Source: Craterostigma plantagineum (Eukaryota; Streptophyta; Magnoliopsida; Lamiales; Linderniaceae). Taken from it: a DNA stretch of 64,000 bases. The stretch lies in the NCBI GenBank assembly GCA_027422505.1, contig JAPQWV010000656.1, positions 235,001-299,000 on the forward strand, given 5' to 3'. The position numbers and the translations under genes were made by a program. The notes below the pieces were generated by a model that saw only the letters and a program-made list of their open reading frames with translations, did no database searches and was not told where the DNA came from. Below, piece by piece: positions 54,514-64,000 of the stretch. Positions within the stretch are counted from its first letter, which is position 1. Every line of letters starts with the position of its first letter.

Positions 54514-55277
54514 TGTTACCCTCGGGTATAACCGACTCCGCGGCAAAACACCCGACCCATCTCAACTAATCTAACGGCATGATTCGAGGAAGACCTATCA
54601 GCACCATGGGCCCGAGGGCTATACGGCCGAACCGGCGACGAAGATCCAAGCCCCTCAGAACACAAGTATGAGGGGTCCTCGGGCGCATCATCCGAAGGGA
54701 CTCGTACCATCGAAAACACTCCAGGAAGCTACCCGAGAAGAGAGAAGAGACAGGGCCTACTCGGGTATATTGCCCGATGACGAGGGAAGACCATGCCCTC
54801 AAGAATAGCGGTCATCCGACTCAGGAACTGCCACGATCCGCCCACGATGACGCAAATAAGACGTGCAGAATAACCGTCTAATACTCGATAGGTTAAGGAA
54901 ATGTGCCATCGTGGGAAAGGGGAAGACCCGAGCCCTAAACATACGGAACGTGGGTCGTAACCGCCTTGAAACCACCTAAGGACGGAAACCCTATAAGTAT
55001 CGCCATGAGGCCCAAAAACAGGTATCGATTTCTTATGTATCCTACTGTTACTCTGCCAAATTCATTACTCACACACACAAAACACACACAACACCTCATC
55101 TTCTATGCTACTTTATACCTGTAACATGGAAAATACCCTCTTGACCTAGGCAAGAGGGCAAACGACCCCCAACTTCTATCTTGTTTTCCATTCCTCAGAC
55201 GAAGAACGCAGCGGAGATCAGGCGGGAAAGTGCTCGTTGGCCGTCTAGCGCGGTAGATCCATTTTTTGGCGGTATCA
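54514..55277 (+). repeat. Ty3/gypsy 5' LTR
   Basis: The LTR begins TGTTACCCTCGGG and ends TATCA directly before the primer-site region. CTATAAGTA at 54989-54997 is a likely TATA box. The start was chosen by the TG dinucleotide and the change in base composition and is less sure than the end. I did not find the 3' LTR; it probably lies past the window. Confidence 0.65.
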
Positions 55278-55300
55278 ACTTGGCGCCGTCTGTGGGAACA
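55278..55300 (+). other. Gypsy primer-binding-site region
   Basis: ACTTGGCGCCGTCTGTGGG directly follows the LTR. TTGGCGCCGTC-type sequence at this place is typical of plant Tat/Athila-group Ty3 elements. Confidence 0.7.
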
Positions 55301-55327
55301 TCTAGTTTCTTACAAATAAAATTCAGT

Positions 55328-57090
55328 ATGGTAGTTGTCGAAAATGATCGCGAACCGCCACCCGATGGCAATGGGCCAAGACCGACTGATCCTGCGGCGA
55401 TGTTCGCTGCTGTCATGCAAGAAATGCGAAGGATTGGAGCTGATGTAGGCATCTTAATGGCTGAAAGAAATCAGAGAGGTAACCGCCATGGACAGGACAG
55501 AGAACGCGAAGCCGCACGAGAAGGTAATCGACATGAAGGAAGTGGAGAAAACGACGCTGGATCAGGGATCGGAGAACATGATGATGACAATCACACCCTG
55601 GCGTTTATGCAAAGAAGGGCCCGAGCGGACAGGAGGAGGCGCGCCGACCAACAACGCGCTGATCAATTACGTGTCGACCAGCAAGCAGTTGATTTAGAAA
55701 GAATGAGGGAGGAGATTCGCCAGCTCAAGAACCTCACAAACCCACCAGAACCGCCGATCCTGCCTCGGGCATCGCCATTTTCACCTGAAGTTTTAGCGGC
55801 CCCTTTACCCGAGCACTTCCGATCTTTTGAGATGGGGAAGTACGATGGCTTCGGACCCCCTGAGGACCATCTGGCTGCCTTTGAAGGAAACGCGGCGTTG
55901 TACCAGCTAAGTGACCCGGTTAAATGCCGACTCTTCGTGACCACCCTGTCGAAAGGAGCCCAACAGTGGTTCACCTTGTTACCACCGGAGGAATCAAAAC
56001 CTTTCAGGACCTCACCAGACACTTCTTGAAGGACTTCTCCAGCAATCGAAGACGCCCTGCGTCTGCAGTAAAACTGTTAAATATAAAACAGGCCGACAGA
56101 GAAAATTTAAGGGATTACCTTCGGCGCTTCAACCAAGTAAAGATGGAGGTCCCGAACATCGCACCCGAATTGCTTATTGGGCATTCCACCACGGCCTGAG
56201 AGACGGAGATCTGTTCAGATCACTGGTGAAGAAATATCCTACCACGGTAGAGGAATTGGTGGCTCGGGTCGAGAAATATGTCCGAGTAGAAGAATCGCAG
56301 GCTCGGGAGCCCGAAGACAGGAAACGCAAGAGTCCTCCACGAGAGCGTCGAAAGAGCCCGCCAAGAAACCAAGACCGCAGGGTATTTCCCCGAAGGGATG
56401 ATCGCTCCTATCCGATGCCCCCGTTTCCTAGGGCGGATTACCCGAAGCTGCGCGTGAACAAAATACGAGCACTAGAGATATGTGAGGAGAATGATTTCCT
56501 TCGTCGACCACCTTACATTGAAGGCAACCCGAGGCGACCAGTATCAGACACTTACTGCAACTATCACCATGAATATGGGCATACCACGGAGGAGTGTTTT
56601 CAGCTAAATCAAGAATTGGAGAAATTAATCGCGACCAACCCCGAAGCTCGAGCTAAACTTGCAGGAATCGAGGGGGGTTTCGGGACCAAACCGCGATACC
56701 CTGGGACCGGGAACCGATCCAATACCCAACTAGATCGCCAACTTCACCACCAAAGAGAAACCCGAAGGAGAACGCCGGAAAGGGAAGATAGACGAGGATC
56801 GAAGCAGGAAGGGAACGACAATCAAGAGAATCGAGGCAACAAAGAAGCAGGACGACGGAGATCTCCAGAGAGACCCGCGCCGCGACAGATCAATATCATA
56901 TCGGGTGGACCAACGGGAGGAGACTCTAATCGGGCAAGGAAGGCCGGAATTCGCCGATTGGAGAACTTTGAAATCAAGACAGGAAGTAAACGATCGGGAC
57001 CTACTATTAGCTTTGGTCCCGAAGATTTTCACGGAGGCGACAACTCCCATGAAGACGCCCTAGTTATTCGGGCGGAAGTAGCTAATCATG
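55328..57090 (+). pseudogene. Gypsy gag remnant
   Basis: The ATG at 55328 starts an acidic/arginine-rich leader, followed by the retrotransposon gag domain (AAPLPEHFRSFEMGKYDGFG, DHLAAFEGNAALYQLSD, GAQQWF). Frameshifts occur near 55990 and 56170. Downstream is a basic region and a knuckle-like motif near 56557 (C-x2-HH-x3-GH-x4-C), then a long Arg/Glu-rich linker. Not translatable as one protein. Confidence 0.85.
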
Positions 57091-60000
57091 ACGTTGGCAG
57101 AGTTTTTGTCGACAATGGAAGTTTTGTCAACATCATTTACAAGAAGGCCCTCAATGGACCTAGGAGCGTACCCCATGGACAGGGTGGAAACGGCTCTGTT
57201 CGGCTTCACTGGGCATTGCATCGAGGCGGTTGGGATCTTACATCTGCCACTTACCCTCGGGGAGGGTAGTATGAGGAAAACACGGATAGCGCCCTTCATG
57301 GTCATCAATGGAACAAGCCCCGTACAACATCATCCTCGGGCGGCCTGCTCTAACTTCTTTCATGGCCATAGCCTCGGCGCTTCACCAAAAGATAAAGTAC
57401 CCCGTGGGAGACAAAGTAGGGGAAGTGTTGGGAGATCGCAAGATGGCTAGGAAATGCTACGTGGAAGAAGTTCGGGTAGAGATCAAGTCCTCTAAAACAC
57501 GAAGGGAAGACTACCTGAGGGGAAGGGAAACGTTATACGCCATAGGAACCGCTCAAAAAGAAGACAAGGAAGAAGAAACCGAAGAAGTTATGATCAATCC
57601 GCCAGAAGGGATAGTTAAAGTTGCCAAGGATCTTCCCCAGGACCTGGGGGAGGGCCTAATCAGGTTACTAGAAATAAACAAAGACGCGTTCGCATGGACC
57701 TCCAAGGACATGATATGTATTGACCGAGGGATCATTGAGCATAAATTGAATGTCTCCCGAGCAACTCGACCTGTCTTTCAGAAAAGGAGGTATCTTAGCG
57801 CTGAAATGAATGCTGAGGCACGACGACAGGTGGAGGAGTTGTTGGAAGCAGGCCACATTCGGGAGGTTCAGTTTCCCACATGGCTCTCGAATGTGGTCTT
57901 GGTCCCAAAGTCCTCAGGCAAATGGCGCATGTGCGTGGATTTCCGGAACTTGAACGAAGCATGCCCGAAGGATTGCTACCCCTTGCCCAGAATAGATCAG
58001 TTGGTTGATTCCACTTCAGAACATGAGCTACTTTGTTTTCTCGACGCTTTCCAGGGATATAATCAGATCTTACTCGCAAAAGAATATCAAGAAAAAACAA
58101 GCTTCATAATCGCCGGAGGAACCTACTGTTACACCTTATGCCCTTTGGACTAAAGAACGATGGTGCCACATATCGGAGGTTGATGGACAAGGTTTTCAAG
58201 GATCAAATAGGGAGAAACGTGGAGGTCTATGTCGACGATATTTTAATCAAGTCCCGAGAACAAAGCTGCTTTTTAGCCGATGTTCAAGAGACGCTCTCGA
58301 CCGTCCAGAGATACAACCTGAAGATGAACCCCAGCAAGTGTACCTTCGGAGTCAGTTCGGGCAAATTCTTAGGATACATGGTAACGAGGCGAGGAATCGA
58401 AGCTAATCCCGACAAAGTCAAGGCCTTGTTGGATATGACATCTCCCCGAAGTCTAAATGAGGTTCAGAGGTTAACAGGGAGGATCACCGCCCTTTCGCGG
58501 TTCATCTCCCGATCCGCGGACCGCAGCTTACCCTTCTTCAAAGTATTGCGCAAAGTCCAAACTTTGAATGGACACCCGAGTGCGAGAAAGCCTTCCAGGA
58601 CCTGAAGGAATATTTGATGAAGTTGTCCGTGCTTAACAAGCCATTGCCGGGGGAGGAGTTAACAGTCTATCTTGCAACATCGCCTCGGGCCATAAGTTCC
58701 GTGATGGTTCGGGAAGAAGAAAGAGTGCAGAAACCAATCTACTTTGTCAGCCACGTCTTGAAAGGCCCCGAAACAAGGTACACAAATTCCGAAAAACTTC
58801 TGTTGGCCCTTCTTATCACTGCTAGGAAATTACGACCCTACTTCCTATCACACCCGATCGTGGTGATGACCAATCAACCCATCGGGAAGATCGCCACACG
58901 GCCGGACGTCTCGGGAAGGGTAGTCAAGTGGTCAACAGAATTAGGAGAATACGATATTCAATTCAAACCTCGGGCCGCGATCAAAGCACAGGCGTTGGCC
59001 GATTTTATGGTAGAAATAATCGGTGACGGTCCCGAGGAGGTATGGAAGATGTTCGTGGATGGTTCTTCCTGTAATTCGGGGAATGGAGTTGGGATACTTC
59101 TCATATCACCCTGGGGAGAAGAGACCAATCTGGCTATTAGGCTAGACCACAAGGCATCAAACAACGAGACAGAATACGAGGCGCTACTTGCTGGACTTCG
59201 AGCGGCACGGAGAATGGGGATCACCCGATTACTGGTGCACTCAGACTCTCAACTCGTGGTTCAGCAACTAGAGGGGAACATTGCCGTCAAGGGTCCGATT
59301 TAGAAAAATATGTCAAGGCATTCGAGGAAATTAAAGGAAGTTTCGAAGAACTTAGGATCGTCTTAATCACCCGGGCCCAAAACGAGAAGGCAGACCGGAT
59401 AGCCAAATGGGCAAGCGCCATCGGTCCACTTGAGGGAAAGGGAAAGGTCCTAGCCGTTTGGCAGATCGAGGACCAAAATGTGCCCGAACCAGACATTGCC
59501 CGAGAAGATTGGAGATATGAGATCTACCAATACCTGCGCCACAAGATCCTTCCCGAGGATAAAGCTCAAGCCCAAAAACTCATGCGAAAGATTCAAAGGT
59601 TCACCTTAATCGATACAACGCTGTTCAAAAGATCTTTTGCGGGACCCCTCCTACGGTGCATCTCCAAAGAAGAAGGTGAGTATGTCCTTCGAGAAATACA
59701 TGAGGGGATTTGTGGAAGTCACATCGGGAGTCGAGCTCTGGTAAGGAAGGCACTCCTCGCAGGTTTTTTCTGGGCGACAATGAAGGGAGACGCCATGAAG
59801 ACAGTTCGAAGCTGTCTCAATTGCCAGAAACACGCCAGTTTGCAGAGAATGCCTGCCGAAGCTATGAAGTCAGTAACGTCTCCGTGCCCCTTCGATCAAT
59901 GGGGACTCGATATTGTCGGACCATTCTCCGGGAACGTTGCTCAAAAGTAGTTTTTATTGGTGGCCGTGGACTACTTCTCGAAGTGGGTTGAAGCCGAAGC

Positions 60001-60733
60001 CTTGGCTAAGATCACCGAAGCCGCTATCACAGCCTTCATTTGGAAAAACATCATCTGGCGATACGGAATCCCCATGAGACTAGTATCTGACAATGGGAGG
60101 CAATTCAGTGGAAAGAAGCTAAAGGAATGGTGCGGTGAGCTCGGGATAGAGCAAATATTTACCTCGGTAGCATATCCACAGAGCAACGGCCAGGTTGAAG
60201 TGACAAATCGCACCATAGTGCAAGGATTAAGGACCCGGCTCGAGGGGCTCGAGAAGTCATGGTTCAACGAGCTTCAAAGCGTCCTCTGGTCATACCGAAC
60301 GACACCCTGGGAGGGGACCAATGAAACACCTTTCAGTCTAGTTTATGGGAGCGAGGCAGTGTTACCCGCGGAAATTGGCATGGAGAGCGCCCGAATTCTC
60401 ACATATCCTGAGGACAATAATCAACTCCGTATAGAAGACCTCGACTTGATCGAAGAAGGAAGAGATAGAGCCGCCATCAGGATGACCGCCTACCAGAGAA
60501 GAATGACTAAGTCCTACAATCGCCGAGTCCGAGGCAAGAAATACGAGGAAGAAGACTTAGTGATGAAAGAGATCCTGAATCAGGAAGGAAGGAAGAAGCT
60601 AGAACCCAAGTTTGAAGGACCTTATCGCATTGTCAAAAAAGTGGGAGAAGCCTCCTACTATCTCGAGGACACCAGCGGAAAATGGCTCGATCGCCCTTGG
60701 AACGCCCGCAAGCTACGAAAATACTATCCCTAG
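57091..60733 (+). pseudogene. Gypsy pol remnant: PR, RT, RNase H, archaeal-type RNase H, IN
   Basis: The protease motif near 57103 reads VDNGSF where VDTGSS is usual. Frameshifts follow near 57150 and 57310. RT spans about 57650-58560, with RPVFQKRRYLSAE, KWRMCVDFRNLNEACPKDCY, a shift near 58130 and the intact YVDDIL at 58228. RNase H spans about 58620-59010 (shift near 58565). The second RNase H (59038-59460) has FVDGSS, NNETEYEALLAG and HSDSQLV, with a shift near 59295. Integrase has the HHCC finger (HEGICGSHIG and CLNCQKHA), a nonsense codon near 59950, then the catalytic core with VSDNGRQF and PQSNGQVEVTNRT and a C-terminal end at 60733. No part is complete enough to act. Confidence 0.9.
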
Positions 60734-60962
60734 AGGGGGGTACCCTCATTTGCATATGTTTTTCTTTGATTTTCGCACACTATTTCTCTGAAGTTTACTT
60801 CTATTGCTTTTGAGATGTAAACTATGTTAAGTTATTAATGAAGTTTATTTTCCTTTCGTACGAGGAACTCCCGATTCAACATTCAAAGAACTTAAAAAGC
60901 CATGAAGACCCGGGTAGAAGACACTTCACCTCACAAAGAGGCCACTACTCCGAAAAGCCCTA

Positions 60963-61325
60963 GGGACAACTCCCCTCGGGTAAAGCAAAATATGCACAAT
61001 GAATTCCCTCTGCGAGAGGCTGAGACATCCTTCCCCCAAGGGGAAGTGAGATTTTTCGCGCACACTGTTATCCCTCTACGCGAGGCAGCGCCACCTCTAT
61101 ATAAGCTAGAGGCAAAGAAGACCCATCGGGACCTCTCCCTTCGGGTGACAGAAAATACGCACATTGAATTTCCTCTACGAGAGGCTGAGACATCCTTCCC
61201 CCAAGGGGAAATGAGATTTTTCGCGCACACTGTTATCCCTCTACGCGAGGCAGCGCCACCTCTATATAAGCTAGAGGCAAAGAAGACCCAACGGGACCTA
61301 TCCCTCTACGCGAGGCAGCGCCGAA
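60963..61325. repeat. 165-bp tandem repeat behind gypsy pol
   Basis: Units at 60963-61127 and 61128-61292 are about 90 percent alike, and a truncated third starts at 61293. Each unit contains two to three short palindrome-like elements such as CCTCTACGCGAGG and CCTCTACGAGAGG and a TATATAAGCTAGAGG stretch. Such repeats between pol and the 3' LTR are common in Tat elements. Confidence 0.85.
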
Positions 61326-61439
61326 GTACCTCTGGTCCGAACCGCCATGACGGGCAGAACACCCGAGCCATCACTCACTGGGGAAAAGAGAAATAATAAG
61401 AACGGAGAAACTACCCTCTAACAGGCAAAGGTAAAAGAA

Positions 61440-62310
61440 AAGTATACCTAAAACGCGGGGAGGAGCAACCGAATCAGAGGGAGCAGCCGACATCAACTCT
61501 CTCACCGAGAAACTCTGACCCCCGACACGGTCCATGAACGCCAGCAGAAGGTCGGGGTCATTGACCGAAGCCTGACAATGATCTCGCCACTGGAGTAAGG
61601 AAAACCTACGGTCCTGATGCTGGGGTGAAGGACGTACAAAGAAGAATTTGTTCATCCATCCCTTGGTGGCAGTAAAGTTATCGTGAAAAACGTCCGTGGA
61701 AGGCACGAAAACAAATTTACCTACATCCCGCTCCCACACACGGAAGAAACTAAGAACCAACTTAGTGGTAAGAGGAAAATTAAGTTTGCGAGTAACGACG
61801 GCTAAGGCTAGAAGTAAGCTACAGGAATTGGGGAATATCTGTCCAGGAGAGATGCCTAAGGCCTCACATAAGTCGAGAAGGAAAAAGGGATGGGGAACCT
61901 CAACCCCATGTCTATCTGATCAGCGAAAAACGCCAAGAAGCCAGGAGGGGGAGAAGATACCACTTGCAATGGGTCGGGCAGCTGAACTTCATAATCAGAG
62001 GGAATCCTAGCCTTCTCGATATACTCCCGAAGCAATTGGGGGCTAAGGGTCGATACTTTTGTTCGATGCCATGGGAGGTTCACCTTGGATCGAGCCTCTT
62101 CTGCTTCGGCAGACCATCTAGCCAAATTCTTGCGGTAACTCTTGTCCTCACCATCGCCTTGAGGAATTGGCGATTTCACACCAAAAGCCGGGTCAGGTCG
62201 TAGACCCGATTCAGGTCGGAAGCCGGAAGAATTACTAAAATCAAAAGGAACACATTCCGCCTTGGGAAAACACGCAACAGTACGCTTGCCCTTAGAAGAA
62301 GAGGAAGCCA
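61440..62310 (-). pseudogene. Antisense ORF of the Tat element, N-terminal half
   Basis: On the minus strand the ATG at 62310 (MASSSSKGKRTVACFPKAEC) starts a protein with LLREYIEKARIPSDYEVQLP and, after a frame change near 61860, ALGISPGQIFPNSCSLLLAL and RKLNFPLTTKLVLSFFRVWE, then GKFVFVPSTDVFHDNFTATK and KGWMNKFFFV. This is the domain of the plant gypsy-associated antisense protein (Pfam Transposase_28 type). It breaks off at a donor-like site near 61445 and its C-terminal half does not follow. The function of these proteins is unknown. Confidence 0.65.
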
Positions 62311-62880
62311 TATAAACTCTGAGAATGAAAGGCAAAAACGAGAAGACACAGGAAAGGGGATAATCTGGGGAAAGCTAGAGGATTTTCGGTATTTATAGAG
62401 GACTTGGGCGAGAAGTCGGTAAACACGAAATTCAAAATTTAAACGGTCATCTGACTTGGTACCCGATATTCTAGGAGCAGTCGTTGCTAAACCTTCGAGC
62501 GCATTGTTTTAAGTAAGTTTGGTTTTTTGCTTGGACTAGGTCTGCGCTACTTTTACGGAATTAATGAAGACCGGACAAGAACATCTCAAAACGACCCGAT
62601 GCCCGTAAAAAGATCCGGGTAAACTATGTACCCTCGGGACTAACAACGTGCCATCGGGCAGACTATCCGAGAATGAGGAAAAGCATATGAGGGACTGAAG
62701 CAAAAGAGAGCAAACTCGATAAAAGGGAAAATGCCCGAAGGCTCTGCATTCATACATATATTGTGCCCCGATGAGGGCTATGTTCAAAGGGACAGGAAAG
62801 AAATATATATATATATTAGGGTTCATTACAATCATCCCGAAAAGAAAAAAAAAAAAGAGAGAAAGAAGAGAAAAGGGGAC
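62311..62880. other. Spacer between antisense ORFs
   Basis: No coding signal. GGTATTTATAGAGGACTTGG near 62388-62407 has a TATTTATAG that could serve a promoter for plus-direction reading; on the minus strand CTATAAATA at about 62399-62391 is a likely TATA box for the ORF starting at 62310. A (TA)n stretch lies near 62805. Confidence 0.45.
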
Positions 62881-62882
62881 AC

Positions 62883-64000
62883 TTAGGCGGCCTGATCGGC
62901 CTGATCTTCGGCCCCGACAACGTTCTCGGGCATTTCCTCCTCAACCGCCTCCATCTGATCTTCACCCTCAGCAGGCTCTTCACGAGCTTCTTCCCCAACG
63001 GGCTCCTCGGGAATGGTGGTCTCCTCGGACTCCACTTGGACATCATCCCCCGAAGCACCCCTCGCTTCCTCGAGCACAGGTTCGGAAACCCTCGCCAAAC
63101 TGAGTGGCGGATTAGGCGTCCTCAAAGGACCGCTCTTGTCTGTTGGCTCAGGCAGATAGCCCCCTTCCGGGGTCTTCTTTAGAGCTTGAGTGGCGTTCAG
63201 AAACTCGAAGGGGTGGTCGGGACGCTCATATCCAAAGGCCCGGAGTTGGGAGACACAGCCGTAGAAGCCCCACTTAAAGTAGGTCTTCATCTCCTTCAGG
63301 AAGGTGGCCCGGGGAATATGATTACGCTCCAAATCTTCCTCCCACTTCTTGCGGTCCTCGACCCGAGCCACCTCCGACTTAGAAAGATGACGCTGGAGAT
63401 CCGCGGCTTGACCCTCGAGCTTCTTCTCCCGAGCTTTGGCTTCGGCCACCTCTCGCTCCAACACATCGACCCTCTTACGAGCTTCAGCCTCAGCTTGGGA
63501 TAACTCCTTATTTCGCTCCGAGAGACGGGAGACGCGCTTCATGGCCTCAGTCCCGAGAGAAAGGGCCTACACAAGAGAAATATGTTAGTTTTAGCAAGAC
63601 TTAAGGAAGCACGAGACATGAAGGAATACGTACCTGCCCATGGATGACACCAAGAAGACTCCTGAGGTCAGGGTAAGAGAGCTCGCGAGTATATTGTCTG
63701 TTGGCTTCGTTAGGGAACTCCCGTAGGAAATCCCAGCTCTCCTCCTTCGAGGGATCACCAAAGAATTTGGGCTGCTTAGCCCGACCCAGGGCAACTTGGC
63801 CTCCCGGAGGCGAGGAAGCAGGCTGACTGGCAGAAGCTCGGGTTCTTTTCGTCGAAGCCTCTCCTTGGGAAGAGGCAGCTCTCTTGGGAGGTTTTTTCGC
63901 GCCCGAGGAAGAAGCAGGAGCCTTACCCTTACTCCTGGACCGGGTATTCGGGGCATCCTGAGAGGGTTGAGTTTGAGGAATACTGTCGTCCTCCTCATCG
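62883..64000 (-). CDS. Antisense ORF of the Tat element, coiled-coil C-terminal half (partial)
   Basis: On the minus strand an exon from the window edge to about 63633 encodes a Ser/Pro/Arg-rich segment (SKGKAPASSSGAKKPPKRAA) ending GVIHGQ. It has a GTACGT donor, and the next exon starts after TTGTGTAG near 63569 (ALSLGTEAMKRVSRLSERNK). A coiled coil follows (EAEARKRVDVLEREVAEAKA), then FLKEMKTYFKWGFYGCVSQL and an acidic end, with the stop at 62883-62885. This is the usual C-terminal half of Transposase_28-type proteins. The start lies beyond the window. It is intact as far as seen. Confidence 0.6.

Larger units (their letters stand above)
55278..64000 (+). mobile_element. Ty3/gypsy element, Tat (Retand/Ogre-like) lineage, internal region
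   Basis: Domains in order are gag, protease, reverse transcriptase, RNase H, a second archaeal-type RNase H and integrase, followed by a spacer with tandem repeats and antisense ORFs. Two RNase H domains plus antisense ORFs behind pol are the marks of the Tat lineage. About eight frameshifts and one nonsense codon interrupt gag-pol, so the copy is not autonomous. The right limit is outside the window; part of the far right may belong to a second copy. Confidence 0.85.

Noticed and set aside
62771..63503. Plus-strand ORFs of about 105-110 codons
   Set aside because: They are antisense to the coiled-coil exon of the gypsy-associated ORF, whose minus-strand reading has clear coiled-coil composition and good splice sites.
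1..64000. tRNA, rRNA or other structural RNA genes
   Set aside because: I looked for tRNA box B-like GGTTCGAATCC and rRNA-like stretches and saw none that fold convincingly; a tRNAscan or Infernal run would be decisive.

Overview
The window is nuclear DNA of a flowering plant. The intron-rich host genes are clearly plant genes (a plastidial omega-6 desaturase and a plant-type BTB protein), and the space between them is filled with plant transposon families. A eudicot, possibly an asterid, is my inference; the species cannot be read from the sequence.

Layout. 1-6.4 kb: a minus-strand Ty1/copia pol fragment, then a decayed plus-strand copia element with a SIRE-like gag. 7.7-14.4 kb: a five-exon gene with a methyl-CpG-binding-like domain, two short related ORFs with partly duplicated upstream DNA, a broken OTU-domain gene, and a 1,040-bp hAT element with a perfect 8-bp target duplication. 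14.6-17.6 kb: a complete minus-strand gene of the endonuclease/exonuclease/phosphatase fold that contains an AT-AC (U12-type) intron. 17.8-29.8 kb: MULE-1, an 11.9-kb Mutator-like element with a 9-bp target duplication, two DUF1985/C48-protease gene copies, transposase remnants, a captured DEK_C exon and arrays of a roughly 21-bp GGGACCC motif. 31.9-33.7 kb: an intact two-exon BTB/KCTD-like gene. 35.5-48.5 kb: a Helitron interrupted by MULE-2, an 11.6-kb Mutator-like element with a perfect 9-bp target duplication, a transposase gene, a DUF1985-like/C48-protease gene and 4.6 kb of 23-bp GGTAC-headed repeats. 48.7-51.8 kb: a complete ten-exon FAD6 gene (minus). 52.2-53.2 kb: two small elements, one a 417-bp MULE derivative with the GGTAC motif. 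53.4-54.1 kb: a complete PCC1 (KEOPS subunit) gene. 54.5-64 kb: a decayed Ty3/gypsy element of the Tat type with two RNase H domains, a tandem repeat and antisense ORFs.

The most interesting signal is shared by MULE-1, MULE-2 and the 417-bp derivative. Each large MULE pairs a transposase with a DUF1985/C48 gene and carries its own short motif in long arrays, partly inside the introns or upstream regions of those same genes (21 bp with a GGGACCC head; 23 bp with a GGTAC head). This resembles Arabidopsis VANDAL elements, where the element-encoded VANC protein binds element-specific tandem motifs and counteracts silencing. The 417-bp derivative puts the MULE-2 motif about 200 bp upstream of PCC1. 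All functional links here are inferred.
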